Source: Ascarosepion bandense
Taxonomy: Eukaryota > Mollusca > Cephalopoda > Sepiida > Sepiidae
Reading direction: 5' to 3'
DNA length: 64,000 nt
Assembly: GCA_037127315.1 (NCBI GenBank)
Contig: JBBBDQ010001617.1
Span: 546,001 to 610,000 of the forward strand
The notes under the pieces were generated by a model. That model was not told where the DNA came from and searched no databases. It worked only from the letters and a program-made list of their open reading frames with translations. Shown piece after piece: positions 45,430 through 56,227 of the stretch. A program made the position numbers and the translations under genes. How positions within the stretch are numbered: position 1 is the first letter of the stretch; each line of letters starts with the position of its first letter.

Positions 45430-45575
45430 AGCATCAATCCCCCTCATGCAAGGCAATAATGCCACTAAAACACAAGGAGTTACTGGGAGAAAGACAATGT
45501 GAAAACATCAGAAGAAACTGTTATCCTGATCCTAAACAGAAAATAAGGGATAACCGTCTACTCCTGTTCAAAAGA
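45430..45575 (-). mobile_element. LINE-A-derived mini-element
   Basis: Tail part (cccctcatgcaaggcaataa, caaggagttactggga) joined to LINE-A 5' end (cctaaacagaaaataaggga, ctactcctgttcaaaagaa). Same fusion as 9091-9256 and 25148-25345. Confidence 0.6.
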
Positions 45576-45745
45576 ACCATAAGTTTCCCTCAATACTATA
45601 ATCTTAATCTCTTCAAGTTAAAGGTCAGTTGTTATCTTCATAATCTTAACTTCTTAAAACATCTTTCATTCATATCATGAAACTCATTCAATTTAAACCT
45701 CTGCCTTGAGTGTCTCACGAGTCTTCCCAACTTTGTCATTGGTAG

Positions 45746-45901
45746 GGTCCATTAAGAAGGCCGTTGTTTCAAAGTGGAATCACTGTTGAGCAGATCATGG
45801 CTGCACTTCCCAAGTCTGCTTCAATCAGTAGCAAAGTCAAAGCAGTCATAGAAGCGTTGATGAAGGCAGTGAACTACAAACAATTGATGTGCCAACGACA
45901 G
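45746..45901 (+). CDS. Host gene exon 8 (156 nt)
   Basis: Acceptor ctttgtcattggtag, donor consensus gtaagt, phase 0 in and out, 52 codons: GPLRRPLFQSGITVEQIMAA, LPKSASISSKVKAVIEALMK and AVNYKQLMCQRQ. Other AGs (45756, 45759) would break phase with exon 7, which decided the start. Helical and amphipathic. Followed by a second strong acceptor only 32 nt downstream (see next entry). Confidence 0.8.
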
Positions 45902-45933
45902 GTAAGTTATCTCTCGTTGTTTTATCCTTTCAG

Positions 45934-45962
45934 GAAGATGCACTTGTCTTCATTAATCCTGG
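45934..45962 (+). CDS. Candidate 29-nt micro-exon 8b
   Basis: An excellent acceptor (tttatcctttcag) lies 32 nt after the exon 8 donor. The 29 nt read EDALVFINP plus GG and end before gtatga. This takes phase 0 in and gives phase 2 out, which repairs the otherwise inconsistent junction with 48946 (GG + A = Gly). Against it: a 32-nt intron is shorter than normal spliceosomal introns, and the last bases overlap the start of repeat R1. It may be coincidence. Confidence 0.35.
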
Positions 45963-46870
45963 GTATGATGATGAACTACCTTCGGCAGCAAGGCGTCTGA
46001 TTTGGAGATTGTAGGTTTTGAGGAGCATAGAACTACATCATAATTGCTGTTCTCAGATCCACCCTGACCCAAACTAGTAGCACCTGTTAGGATCCCAGCT
46101 ATGGGCAAACAGTGATCCCCCAACAAACAAAAACAACAAACTGAAAGTATAAATACATTTTTATAGTAAAAATACCAACAGTATTCATGGCCCAGTGGAT
46201 ATAGACATTGATTAGTTCCTGACTTGACTCTTAGAGCTGTAAGTTCAATACCAGGCTACAGCAGTGATGAACAAGTAACTTGCAGGGTTAGGAGATAACT
46301 CATGACTTCCAATTGCAAGGAATAAAGTTCATATACCCTAGGTTCAAAATTCCTAGCACCTGAAGAAGGCCGGAGCGTACAACGTCGTACAAATGTCAAC
46401 AAAGATGAAAACAATAGTCCGAATAATGTAAATACTGTAAATCCTACCTCATCTCAGAAATATAGACAAATACTAAAAATACCAATAATACATTTTTATA
46501 TAAATTACCAACAATACACACATACTAACAAATTGGATCAACTTCATTAAAATCCGTTTAAAATACTACAAAACCAAGATAAAATAACTATTTAATGGCA
46601 TTAATCCCTATAATATCCTACAAGTTCTAAAAACAAACTGTATTCCAAAATATAACAAAACAACAATATAAAACACGCATATCACTACCTGTATTAATCA
46701 TGTCCACACAAACATGTTTATGCATAAAAGCTAAGTATCATCTACCATGTATTTAATTGCGAAAGCAGAACAGCATATTTTTATTACTTCAAAGCTCCAA
46801 GAAAATTAAATTTTGGCATTAAATGACCCACAAGGAGTTGATATACAAACAAATTAATCCATTGTCTTCA
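45957..46870 (+). repeat. Repeat R1, split by a SINE-B
   Basis: R1 sequence runs 45957-46178 and resumes after 46485, reaching the ttttggcattaaatgaccca block at 46813-46832. Compare 22493-22990 and 59990-60490. Confidence 0.6.
46179..46473 (+). mobile_element. SINE-B, complete copy with 12-bp TSD
   Basis: Flanked by taaaaataccaa at 46167-46178 and 46474-46485, so the boundaries are well defined. The head carries an A box (TGGCCCAGTGGATATAGAC) and a B box (GTAAGTTCAATACCAGG). The tail begins at about 46355 with cctagcacctgaagaaggcc and ends ctcagaaatatagacaaatac. The CTGAAGA...GC motif in the tail is hammerhead-like, as in other copies; here the GAAAC part is deleted. Confidence 0.8.
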
Positions 46871-46873
46871 TAG

Positions 46874-47340
46874 AGGTATACTGTAGAATAACAATAGAAT
46901 AACAACACTTATGGGTGTAAGGGTCGCAGCTCGTGTCCAGCTGGCAGACAAAAATAAAGCAAGTTGTAACTCAATAAAAACCCTGCAAACTATGACTGGA
47001 ATAAAAGCTAGTATTTATACAGAAATACCTACATTCATTTACCAGCAGCCAATCACAGCCCAAGCAATTGACTATCCCACTTGAGCACAATGCGATGCTC
47101 CAGGGCGCCATAAATAGCTTCCTTTCTCAAGGCGGATTTATTATGGTCTCAGATTGTTCCACAACTGAGTGCTTATCTTAACAACATATTTGTTCAAAAT
47201 TCCTTATATCCTTGGTTCCAGAACTTTGATAGATTATCTACAGACAACAGACGTCACTTAGTAATAGAAATTCAATAAAACAATCATGCACCTCTGACCT
47301 ACTGATTATGCATTTCTCGTATATCTAAAGCATCATGAAC
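46874..47340. other. Unassigned, possibly LTR-like sequence
   Basis: Contains a promoter-like stretch (ccataaatagc) and GC-richer blocks (gggtcgcagctcgtgtccag), unlike its surroundings. No second copy in the window and no TSD found. Confidence 0.3.
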
Positions 47341-48660
47341 TTATAAAAAACTATTACTTTTTTAAATTGTTTTATCTCAAGCAAAGGATGTGCATTGTGG
47401 TGCAGTGGATATTGGCTCAGAATGAGAAATCGAGGAGCCGAGTTTGAATTCCTTGCATTCACTTATGCACAAATATCCTTGGGAAAGGTATTAATTTGTC
47501 TCTTCTCTCCAGTTATGGGTTAAATAACAGGACAGATTGAGTTCTATAGCATTGGTTGGCAACCAGTCTACCACAGAAAGTAATGACAACCTACTGCGGG
47601 ATAATCTTCTGTCCAGTCAGTCATGTCTCTTTCGAGACTTGATCGCCCAAAGCGTGTATCACGTCCGGCACTTAACTGACTGACTGAATATAATAGTTGG
47701 AAACATTAAGACTGCTACTGGTCACAAAGTGGAGGATCAGTTTTATATTGCTATGAAGTAATAAACTAATCCCCCACTAATTACTACTTAATAATATAAT
47801 ACATCTCTTTCCCCTCTAACTATGAGTCAAATAACAGGACAGATCGGGTTCTATAGCCTTGGTCGGCAACCAGTCTACCACAGAAAGCAATATCAACCCA
47901 CTGCGGGACGATCTTCTGCCTAGTCAGTCATGTCTCTTTCGAGACATGATTGCTCAAGTGCATATCATGTATGGCCCTTAACTGACTGACTGACTATCCA
48001 AAGCAATGCCACTAAGACACCAGTGAGTTACAAAGAATGAAAGACAATGAAAAGACATTAATGGAAAGGATTAAGGAAAAGACAAAGATGGAAGAAGTTT
48101 CAAGAAGACAGAAAATGGTAATTGATTGCATTTTAATCTTTGACAGTTAAAGCTATCAGGAAAGCAAGAAATTGGAAGAGAGCTTCACAGGTGAGAATGG
48201 TATAAAAAGAAATTGTTAGAGTAGAAATGTTGCTTGTGTCTAGTTATTTCAACGGTTGCCAATCGAGTAGTGCACTTAAATTAATATAGTCAGGGCACCA
48301 GGACGAAAAGCTTGTCAGAACAGTTGTGATGAAAATATTTTTAGAAAAGACGGTTGGGAAACAAACTCATGTTGGTGAGAAAAGTGACTAGAGTCAAGAT
48401 GCCTGATTAAGATCAGTTACGTTACTGACCCTTATTTGGATTTTGTCAAGAATCTTGAGATATACAGCAGGTGCACCTAACCAAATATGGTAATGATACC
48501 AAATATGGTAATGATACCAAATATGGTAATGATATTCAATGCATGGACAATTTCTATATACATAAATGTGCTAGGTGGATTCTGAGGAGAAAGATTTTCT
48601 GGCATGACACTGTGAACCAACATTCCCTGCAGTAGATGAAGCAATTTTATACTAAAGTTC
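47341..48660 (-). pseudogene. LINE-A 3' fragment split by a composite SINE-A
   Basis: The LINE tail (ttttatctcaagcaaag) is cut at about 47385 and resumes at 47994 (caaagcaatgccactaagac). It then continues through the 3' UTR and C-terminal coding region to 48660. Short caaag repeats flank the SINE. A 17-bp unit (ccaaatatggtaatgat) is triplicated at 48480-48530. Confidence 0.7.
47386..47991 (+). mobile_element. SINE-A, composite dimer, + strand
   Basis: tRNA-like head (ggatgtgcattgtggtgcag), body, CTGACTGACTG end at about 47687, spacer with hairpin arms (about 47730-47780, GGAGGATCAGTTT/AAACTAATCCCCCAC), then a second body ending at 47991. Inserted in a LINE-A tail. Confidence 0.85.
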
Positions 48661-48945
48661 ACCAATATAAAGCTTAAGAGTCACTCAAATTAAAGGGTTA
48701 CTGTTTTATTGCTGAAATGGATACAATATACAGCAAAAGTGTGCTGCAGTACTATTCAACACAATATCTGGTGCTAAACGGATTTACACAGAAAAGTACA
48801 ATAGTTAAAATAACAGACAAGACAGAACTTACAACCCAGAGAGGAGGGGTTTATATCGCAATAGTCGCTGAAGTAAACAGTCCAAATATTACTCAAATGA
48901 CACTCAAATATTATGCTTGAATGTTACTATTCTTTATTTGAATAG

Positions 48946-49041
48946 ACCATTTCAAACCATGGGCCATTCCATTACTGAGAGTGCTGCTGGGGTGTCAGCC
49001 ACTCTACAACAGTTATTTAATGAGGTGTGTGATATGAAGTG
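48946..49041 (+). CDS. Host gene exon 9 (96 nt)
   Basis: Acceptor ttctttatttgaatag, donor consensus gtaagt. The only open frame to the donor has a 1-nt lead and gives PFQTMGHSITESAAGVSATL and QQLFNEVCDMK plus 2 nt. It needs an upstream phase of 2, whereas exon 8 ends in phase 0; either micro-exon 8b is real, or the acceptor at 48979 is used (phase 0, starting SAAGVSATLQ). The downstream phase matches exon 10 (TG + G = Trp). Confidence 0.68.
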
Positions 49042-49650
49042 GTAAGTAGTGATGATTATGATAATATAGAATAAAGATTAAAAGTCCCTCTGTTTTTTTT
49101 TCTACAAATATTTTCATGGCAACTATTCTGATGAGATTTTAATTCACATATAATTTAGGATTTTCTGACTTGAAAAATGTGAAGTCAAGAAGGCGTTAAA
49201 TCTCTTCTTCTTATTCTCATAATTGTCACTCCTTACCACTTCATAACACATACCTCATTCAGTAACGCTGCTAAATTGAGTGGCTCTTGAGTCTTATATT
49301 AGTGAACTTTAGTATTAAAAAATCTAAATTTTGTATGAATTAAATGATTCAATTAGTTTGATAATTGCATAGAATTCAAATGCTTATCCAGATTTCTGTC
49401 TTAATTAAAAGATGTATGGATTGTATTGGAAAATTGTGACTGCACAATGTAGCAGACTAAATGACTATTCCAAAAGAGTTTTATACTTATAAGAGGAAGC
49501 CACTGCATTAATGCATTCACTAACTAAAAAACTGTGAAAAAAACTTTTTATTCTGACCAATCAGCATTGTTATAAGTTGAATAATTTCTGGATCCTATTA
49601 TTAAAAAAAATAGGTTGCAAAAAATTGATAAACATTTTGTCAGCCATTTT

Positions 49651-50210
49651 GAATAACCATGTTTCCACACTGTTAACATTCCAGTGAACTCATATTCACT
49701 AACATCAATGTAAACAGTATGAAATAGCCATGATATCTTGGGTAGGAAGCATATTAATTCTTGAATAACCATGTTTCCACACTGTTAACATTCCAGTGAA
49801 CTCATATTCACTAACATCAATGTAAACAGTATGAAATAGCCATGATATCTTGGGTAGGAAGCATATTAATTCTTGAATAACCATGTTTCCACACTGTTAA
49901 CATTCCAGTGAACTCATATTCACTAACATCAATGTAAACAGTATGAAATAGCCATGATATCTTGGGTAGGAAGCATATTAATTCTTGAATAACCATGTTT
50001 CCACACTGTTAACATTCCAGTGAACTCATATTCACTAACATCAATGTAAACAGTATGAAATAGCCATGATATCTTGGGTAGGAAGCATATTAATTCTTGA
50101 ATAACCATGTTTCCACACTGTTAACATTCCAGTGAACTCATATTCACTAACATCAATGTAAACAGTATGAAATAGCCATGATATCTTGGGTAGGAAGCAT
50201 ATTAATTCTT
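49651..50210. repeat. Five identical 112-bp tandem units
   Basis: Units start at 49651, 49763, 49875, 49987 and 50099, each from gaataaccatgtttccacac to agcatattaattctt. By eye the copies show no differences, suggesting a very recent expansion or an assembly effect. Confidence 0.95.
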
Positions 50211-50259
50211 GAATAATTCTTTTCCACCAATAACATTTCACTACTCTTTTTAACAAGCT

Positions 50260-51420
50260 CTATTTTGTTCTCTTACCAATTGGTGACCCTGGTAAAGCAT
50301 CATATATAAAAGTTGAAGACCCTGATAAAGAAACTCTTATAAAAATTGGTGACCCTAATAAAACATCTTTTATAAAAATTAGTGACCCTGATAAAACATC
50401 TTTTGTAAAAATTCGTAACACTGATGAATAATCTTTTATAAAAATATTGGTAACCCTGATGAATAATCTTCTATAGAAAATTGGTGACTCTGATAATTCG
50501 TCTTTTATAAGAAATTGCTGAATCTGATAAATCATCTTTTATAATAAATTGGTGACACTGATAAATCATCTTTTACAAGAAATTGGTGACTCTGATAAAT
50601 TGTCTTTTACAAGAAATTGCTTTACTCTGACAAATCGTCTTTTATAAGAAATTGCTTTACTCTGACAAATCGTCTTTTATAAGAAATTGCTTTACTCTGA
50701 CAAATCGTCATTTATAAGAAATTGCTTTACTCTGACAAATCGTCTTTTGTAAGAAATTGGTTGACTCTGACAAATCGTCTTTTATAGGAAATTGGTTGAC
50801 TCTGACAAATTGTCTTTTATAAGAAATTGGTTGACTCTGACAAATCGTCTTTTATAAGAAATTGGTGACTCTGACAAATCGTCTTTTATAAGAAATTTGT
50901 TGACTCTGACAAATCGTCTTTTATAAGAAATTTGTTGACTCTGACAAATCGTCTTTTATAAGAAATTTGTTGACTCTGACAAATCGTCTTTTATAAGAAA
51001 TTGGTTGACTCTGACAAATCGTCTTTTATAAGAAATTGGTTGACTCTGACAAATCGTCTTTTATAAGAAATTGGTGACTCTGACAAATCGTCTTTTATAA
51101 GAAATTGGTGACTCTGACAAATCGTCTTTTATAAGAAATTGGTTGACTCTGACAAATCGTCTTTTATAAGAAATTGGCTGACTCTGACAAATCGTCTTTT
51201 ATAAGAAATTGGTAACTCTGATAAATCGTCTTTTATAAGAAATTGGTGACTCTGATAAATCGTCTTTTATAAGAAATTGGTAACTGATAAATCGTCTTTA
51301 ATAATAAATTGCTGACTCTGACAAATTGTCTTTTATAAGAAATTGCTTTACTCTGACAAATCGTCTTTTATAAGAAATTGCTTTACTCTGACAAATCGTC
51401 TTTTGTAAGAAATTGGTGGC
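50260..51420. repeat. About 35-bp minisatellite
   Basis: More than 30 units of the type ctctgacaaatcgtctttta and taagaaattggttga. Units at the left end (50270-50560) are more diverged (gaccctgataaaacatc); the centre is near-homogeneous. Spacers are not unique, so this is not a CRISPR array. Confidence 0.95.
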
Positions 51421-51890
51421 ATTTATAGTCAGTCTTTAAGGAGCAAAATGAATATTTTACCTGTGGTCAGTGCTTTATATCTGTTAATGCTTTTATGGTT
51501 TCTCAGGAAAAAATTAAGTAACTTAAAAATCACAATGAGAACTGATACTAATATTTACGTAAACATAATTGCAGTCTGGATTGTCATACCAAGTATATTA
51601 TGTATGAATTACTATATTTTCAACACAAATCTCTTTTCACTGATTAATGGTATTAGTCTTAAATACCACTAATTATCATAAATCTACTTGAATGTTATGT
51701 GATATTCTTTTTAATGTGTCGTGTAACTTCAGGACATTAGAAATCATGGCTCTTCATCTCACTGTTAAATCTTATATTTATGAATAATCTATATTTAGGC
51801 ATCAAGTATTCCTGTAAACAAGTTTGATTAAAATGAACCAACAAGATCTGTCTGTATAATTTTCTAATATAAGTTTTCAATTTTCTTTTT
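51421..51890. other. Intronic sequence with an unexplained 74-codon open frame
   Basis: The + frame 51448-51672 (MNILPVVSALYLLMLLWFLR then KKLSNLKITMR) would encode a hydrophobic N-terminal segment. It has no splice support, no homologue in the window and AT-rich codons; probably chance. Confidence 0.3.
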
Positions 51891-51899
51891 AATTTTATA

Positions 51900-52735
51900 T
51901 ATCATTATCTATCTACCTATCTATATATCTATTTCAGACTGTTCATATCTATATATCTATTTCAGACTGTTCATATCTATATATCTATTTCAGACTGTTC
52001 ATATCTATATCTATATATCTATATATATCTATTTCAGACTGTTCATATCTATATATCTATTTCAGACTGTTCATATCTATATCTATATATCTATATATAT
52101 CTATTTCAGACTGTTCATATCTATCTATATATCTATTTCAGACTGTTCATATGTATCTATATATGTTTCAGACTGTTCATATCTATCTATATATCTATTT
52201 CAGACTGTTCATATCTATCTATATATGTTTCAGACTGTTCATATCTATCTATATATCTATTTCAGACTGTTCATATCTATATATCTATTTCAGACTGTTC
52301 ATATCTATATCTATATATCTATATATATCTATTTCAGACTGTTCATATCTATCTATATATCTATTTCAGACTGTTCATATGTATCTATATATGTTTCAGA
52401 CTGTTCATATCTATCTATATATCTATTTCAGACTGTTCATATCTATCTGTATATGTTTCAGACTGTTCATATCTATCTATATATCTATTTCAGACTGTTC
52501 ATATCTATCTATATGTTTCAGACTGTTCATATCTATCTATATATCTATTTCAGACTGTTCATATCTATCTATATATCTATTTCAGACTGTTCATATCTAT
52601 CTATATATGTTTCAGACTGTTCATATCTATCTATATATCTATTTCAGACTGTTCATATCTATCTATATGTTTCAGACTGTTCATATCTATCTATATATCT
52701 GTTTCAGACTGTTCATATCTATCTATCTATCTATC
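51900..52735. repeat. About 33-bp minisatellite with acceptor-like motif
   Basis: Units of the type tatctatttcagactgttca then tatctatctata, about 25-30 copies of variable length. Each unit contains ctatttcag, a 3' splice-site-like string, on the strand of the host gene. Followed by a pyrimidine-rich TCTCTCTG region to 52850. Confidence 0.9.
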
Positions 52736-53020
52736 TATCTCGGTGCGTTCCTGTCCATCCATTTATCTACCTGTCCATCTCTCCTAGTCTGTTTCTCTCT
52801 GTCTACATGTCTCTCTCTCACTCTATTTCTGTCTGTCTCTCTGACTCTGTTCATATCTATATGTTATAACATTATCATTGCACATTTTAGTTAGAACAAA
52901 AGACATAATGTTTCATTTGTGACATAACATTTATTTCATACCAGATTTGTTGATTACTAACAGCCAATGTATATGTAATTTTGTGGTTTTCTCTGAATGT
53001 GGATTCTATATTTTTTCTAG

Positions 53021-53051
53021 GCTGCAAGAGACTCTTCATCTTTCCTCTTTG
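53021..53051 (+). CDS. Host gene exon 10, 31-nt micro-exon
   Basis: Acceptor ttctatattttttctag, donor gtaggt. One leading G completes the Trp codon from 49041; it then reads LQETLHLSSL and ends in phase 0, as exon 11 needs. Without it, exon 9 joined directly to exon 11 would create a stop (TG + A). That makes the micro-exon well supported despite its size. Confidence 0.72.
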
Positions 53052-53389
53052 GTAGGTGTTTATATATCTACCTGTCATATGTATTTTCCCGTGTGTACAC
53101 ATTCTAGGTGCAGCTAGCTTGACCATGTGTTTATGTAGGGTCAGCCACAGACATAGAAGTGTAGATATGCACTTAGTGGCTAGGAGATTATCTTTCAGAT
53201 CAAACTGTTTATGCCCCTTGCTAATATCATGTAATATCATTTTATCATTAAAGGGGATTCTTGGGATGTAAAATCTGTAATGAAAATCGTTCAATGTTAG
53301 CTTGGATAACATTTTCTTACGTATTTGTCTATGCTTCTGAGATGATGTAATATTTACATTATTTGGACTGTTGTAATCATCTTAATTTT

Positions 53390-53720
53390 CATGACATTTC
53401 TGGCCAATGTATGCTTCTTCACGTGCAAGGAATTTTTAACTGAACCTTTTATCACTGGGGTATATCATTCTCATTCCATGAGCGATGCCACTTCTGGATG
53501 CCATGTGGTTGTTAAGTTATTTATTCACCATTTCTGTAACCAGGTATTGAACTCACAACTCTTTGGGTCAAATAACTGGAACTAAACAATGCTTATATCC
53601 ACTGGGCCATGTTCAAAATTCGTAGCAACTGATGAAGGCCGGAGTGTATAGCAGCCAAAACATTGTAAACATGACAATAATGATGAGAACAACAGTTCAA
53701 ATAATATAAATAATGTAATA
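53390..53720. mobile_element. SINE-B, rearranged copy
   Basis: 53390-53612 is the SINE-B body and head on the minus strand (B box as ggtattgaactcacaactct; head end gggccatg). From 53613 the tail is on the + strand (ttcaaaattcgtagcaactg, then atgaaggccggagtgtatag, cagccaaaac). Head and tail are therefore in opposite orientations at the junction. Confidence 0.65.
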
Positions 53721-53844
53721 TTTTCTTATATTTTAATATTTTTAATTTTAGGTTTAGGTGTAGTAAAAAAATATTATGCCATAATTTTAGCTTTTTTTCC
53801 AAGATGATTTTTTCTCACTCCATTAAATTTTTTTTCTCTTCAAG

Positions 53845-53933
53845 ATTCAAGCATTGAAAGCAGAACTGAAATTCCACCAAGAAGTATACAGTCTCCAGAT
53901 TTCTTACACTCATTCACTAATGATGTCTTTGAG
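53845..53933 (+). CDS. Host gene exon 11 (89 nt)
   Basis: Acceptor ttttttttctcttcaag, donor consensus gtaagt. Phase 0 in: IQALKAELKFHQEVYSLQIS, YTHSLMMSL and 2 nt (AG) of a split Arg. Amphipathic helix with regular I/L/V spacing. The phase 2 end fits exon 12. Confidence 0.8.
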
Positions 53934-54069
53934 GTAAGTTTTATTGAATAGCGATTCTTCTATTAGGCAATTGTGGATAGAATCTATATAAAAAATGTTT
54001 TTATTTGGTCATTTCTTTTCTAATTGCAGTTGAGTCCTGCCTGAGAAACAGTTTAAATTGATAGTGAAT

Positions 54070-54136
54070 TACACTCAGACACTTCTTAAATACACTCAGA
54101 CACTTCTTAAATTACACTCAGACACTTCTTAAAATT
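54070..54136. repeat. 21-23-bp tandem triplicate
   Basis: Three units of acactcagacacttcttaaa. Confidence 0.85.
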
Positions 54137-54139
54137 CTT

Positions 54140-55480
54140 AAATAATGATAAAATTAAATTTCTCCATACATAAAAAAAATAGGGAAAAATTTTTTAGGAA
54201 ATAGATTTTGTAAATCAGCATTCTTTAGAACTGTCTCAGGCTGCAACACTTTTCAGAATAAAAAAAATATTGATTCGTTATTTTAGAAGAGGGGGTTCTA
54301 TTTATAATAATAAAATTGATGTGCCAAAATTGGCAATTCCGACAATGCTCATGTCCATTATGCTCTTCTTATAATGTCCTCAATGTACAGTGTTGTTTTT
54401 TATTTTTTTAGAACACAAACATCAGAAAAAAAATGTTTCGTAATGTTCAGAAATTTGTTTTTCTCCATGTTGTAGACATCTTGATGTATGATAATAGATG
54501 GTAAGGCTGCCCCAATTTTCAAACTGACATTGAGTAAATGATCTTTGATTAACATCATGTGTGTCTCTGCTCAAGTTCAACATCACACATGTAACTTCTT
54601 GAACTCAAAATACTATGTTTGTACACAGAAAAGTTGCTACTATCTGCAGTACATGTCATTTAAAATATGACTAAGAAAACAACAACAACAAACAAAAGGG
54701 AAAAAAAAATGAAGAAAAATTACCTAAGGGCCTGATTCTACCTGTTGATGATGGTCATGCAATTTGCTTGGAGGATTAGTTGTATAACTTATCTTATAGC
54801 ATATCCTTCAGTAAGTCTGCAAGACTTTTCAATTGCTTCTACTCCAATTTCTTTATCAAAAGTTGACATGTTTTCATCTGCTGTTTTTACATTGTGTCCT
54901 GACACAGTGCTCCATTAATGGGACATCAAACACATTGTCTGATTTCTCACATTGGTATCAACACATGCATACTGGAAAATTGGCCTGTTCTGCTCTGAAT
55001 TTGCTGTCAGAATCCAAAAAAACGCAGTGAGTCATGTCACATCAAATAGTGAATGTAGTATATTATGCTGGCAAGCAGCAAGGAACATGTATATATATAT
55101 AAAAAATAAACTATATTTTTATTCTTCGTTGGTGATGCTTGTGTGGAGCAGAATGGTAGCCGAAGAAGATCGCACATATGAAGGAGCCATTGGGAGTCAT
55201 TAGCCAGACTCTGTCTCTTTAGCCAAAAATTCTAGATTTTATATAATCTTAAAACTCCAACACATTTTTGCTTTTTCAGGTTGTTGCTTTGTTGACTTTA
55301 TCTACAACCAGGTATATCTGTCACTCACACCTGGTGGTTCATTGTTTTTCAAGTCGGTTGTAGCTTTTTTCACTGCACTTTGTTGACATCATCTACGGCT
55401 GGATATATCTGTCAACCACATCCTTATCACTTTGTTGACTGTACCTACAGCCAGATATTCTTGTCAAGTACATCTGGTGT
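54140..55480. other. Intronic sequence, no supported features
   Basis: Contains short open frames (54833-55030, 54952-55203) without splice or family support. A TA-rich run occurs near 55090. Confidence 0.4.
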
Positions 55481-55486
55481 TCAAGA

Positions 55487-55650
55487 TAATATATATATAT
55501 ATATATATATATTTGAAGTATGTCTGCATTTTTATTTTTGATACTAAATTTAATAATGAAAACAACAGGATTTCTCTTTGCCAGAGAAGATTACTTTGGT
55601 GAGACGTCATCTTAATTCCACCCATATATATATATATATATATATATATA
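55487..55650. repeat. Two TA microsatellites
   Basis: TA runs at 55487-55512 and 55624-55650 bracketing about 110 bp. Confidence 0.85.
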
Positions 55651-55753
55651 CAAGTATAGCGTAGGTATGGATGGAATAATATTCTGTATCCAAAGAAACA
55701 CTATTCTTAAAAAGGTGCTCAGCACAAAGTTGAGCTAATAATATTTATTTATA

Positions 55754-55875
55754 ATTTATAACATAAATATGTGATAATATCACTACAAAAGTAACCATTT
55801 TGTTTCATCACTATCTGTGTCTTATCAAAAATGGCTACTTTTGTAGTGATATTATAACGTATTTATGTTATAAAA
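55754..55875. repeat. Long inverted repeat with hammerhead-like loop
   Basis: Arms of about 48 bp (55754-55801 and 55827-55875), about 94 percent complementary by eye, around 25-27 bases. On the minus strand the loop reads TTGATAAGACACAGATAGTG then ATGAAAC, resembling a decayed CTGATGA-stem-GAAAC core. Confidence 0.75.
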
Positions 55876-55904
55876 TCTAAATAAATATATATATGTATAT
55901 ATAT

Positions 55905-56117
55905 ATAGTCATCCACAGACAGATCTGTTTCAATGTATCACAGCTCATCAGTACGATTAGACAGCCGATTGCTTTTAACCCAGGATTGAAACCCGACCAA
56001 ATTGGCGTCAGTTGGCGATTCTACCTGTGAGCTATGGACGCTCGGTAGAAGGTGGCAGACTTTTTAGTGTATGATGTATTATACACCATTAATCAGAGTG
56101 CTCTAATTCATTACTGA
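55905..56117 (-). mobile_element. SINE-C: tRNA-type SINE ending in a hammerhead-like motif
   Basis: Second copy of the family at 13028-13235. On the minus strand: an A box (TAGCTCACAGGTAGAATCGC), a B box (GGGTTTCAATCCTGGG), then CTGATGA (55945-55951), GCTG, TGATA, CATT, GAAAC (GAAA at 55928-55931), AGATCTGTC. The catalytic core matches the hammerhead consensus here, but the stem II 3' strand has changed from CAGC to CATT. TA repeats lie at both ends (55885-55910 and 56131-56172). Confidence 0.72.
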
Positions 56118-56128
56118 ATGAGTGATGC

Positions 56129-56130
<2 letters not shown>

Positions 56131-56172
<42 letters not shown>
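56131..56172. repeat. TA microsatellite
   Basis: TA run beside SINE-C. Confidence 0.9.
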
Positions 56173-56173
<1 letters not shown>

Positions 56174-56227
56174 AATAAAATTCTTACATGTTTTTAATTT
56201 ATTTCTTTGGAGAATGTTGAAATTAGT

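Noticed and set aside
50260..51420. Possible CRISPR array
   Set aside because: Units are contiguous 35-bp minisatellite repeats with no unique spacers, in animal DNA.
52151..52894. A 247-codon frame of ISDCSYLSI repeats
   Set aside because: Translation of the 33-bp minisatellite; a second frame is equally open and repetitive.
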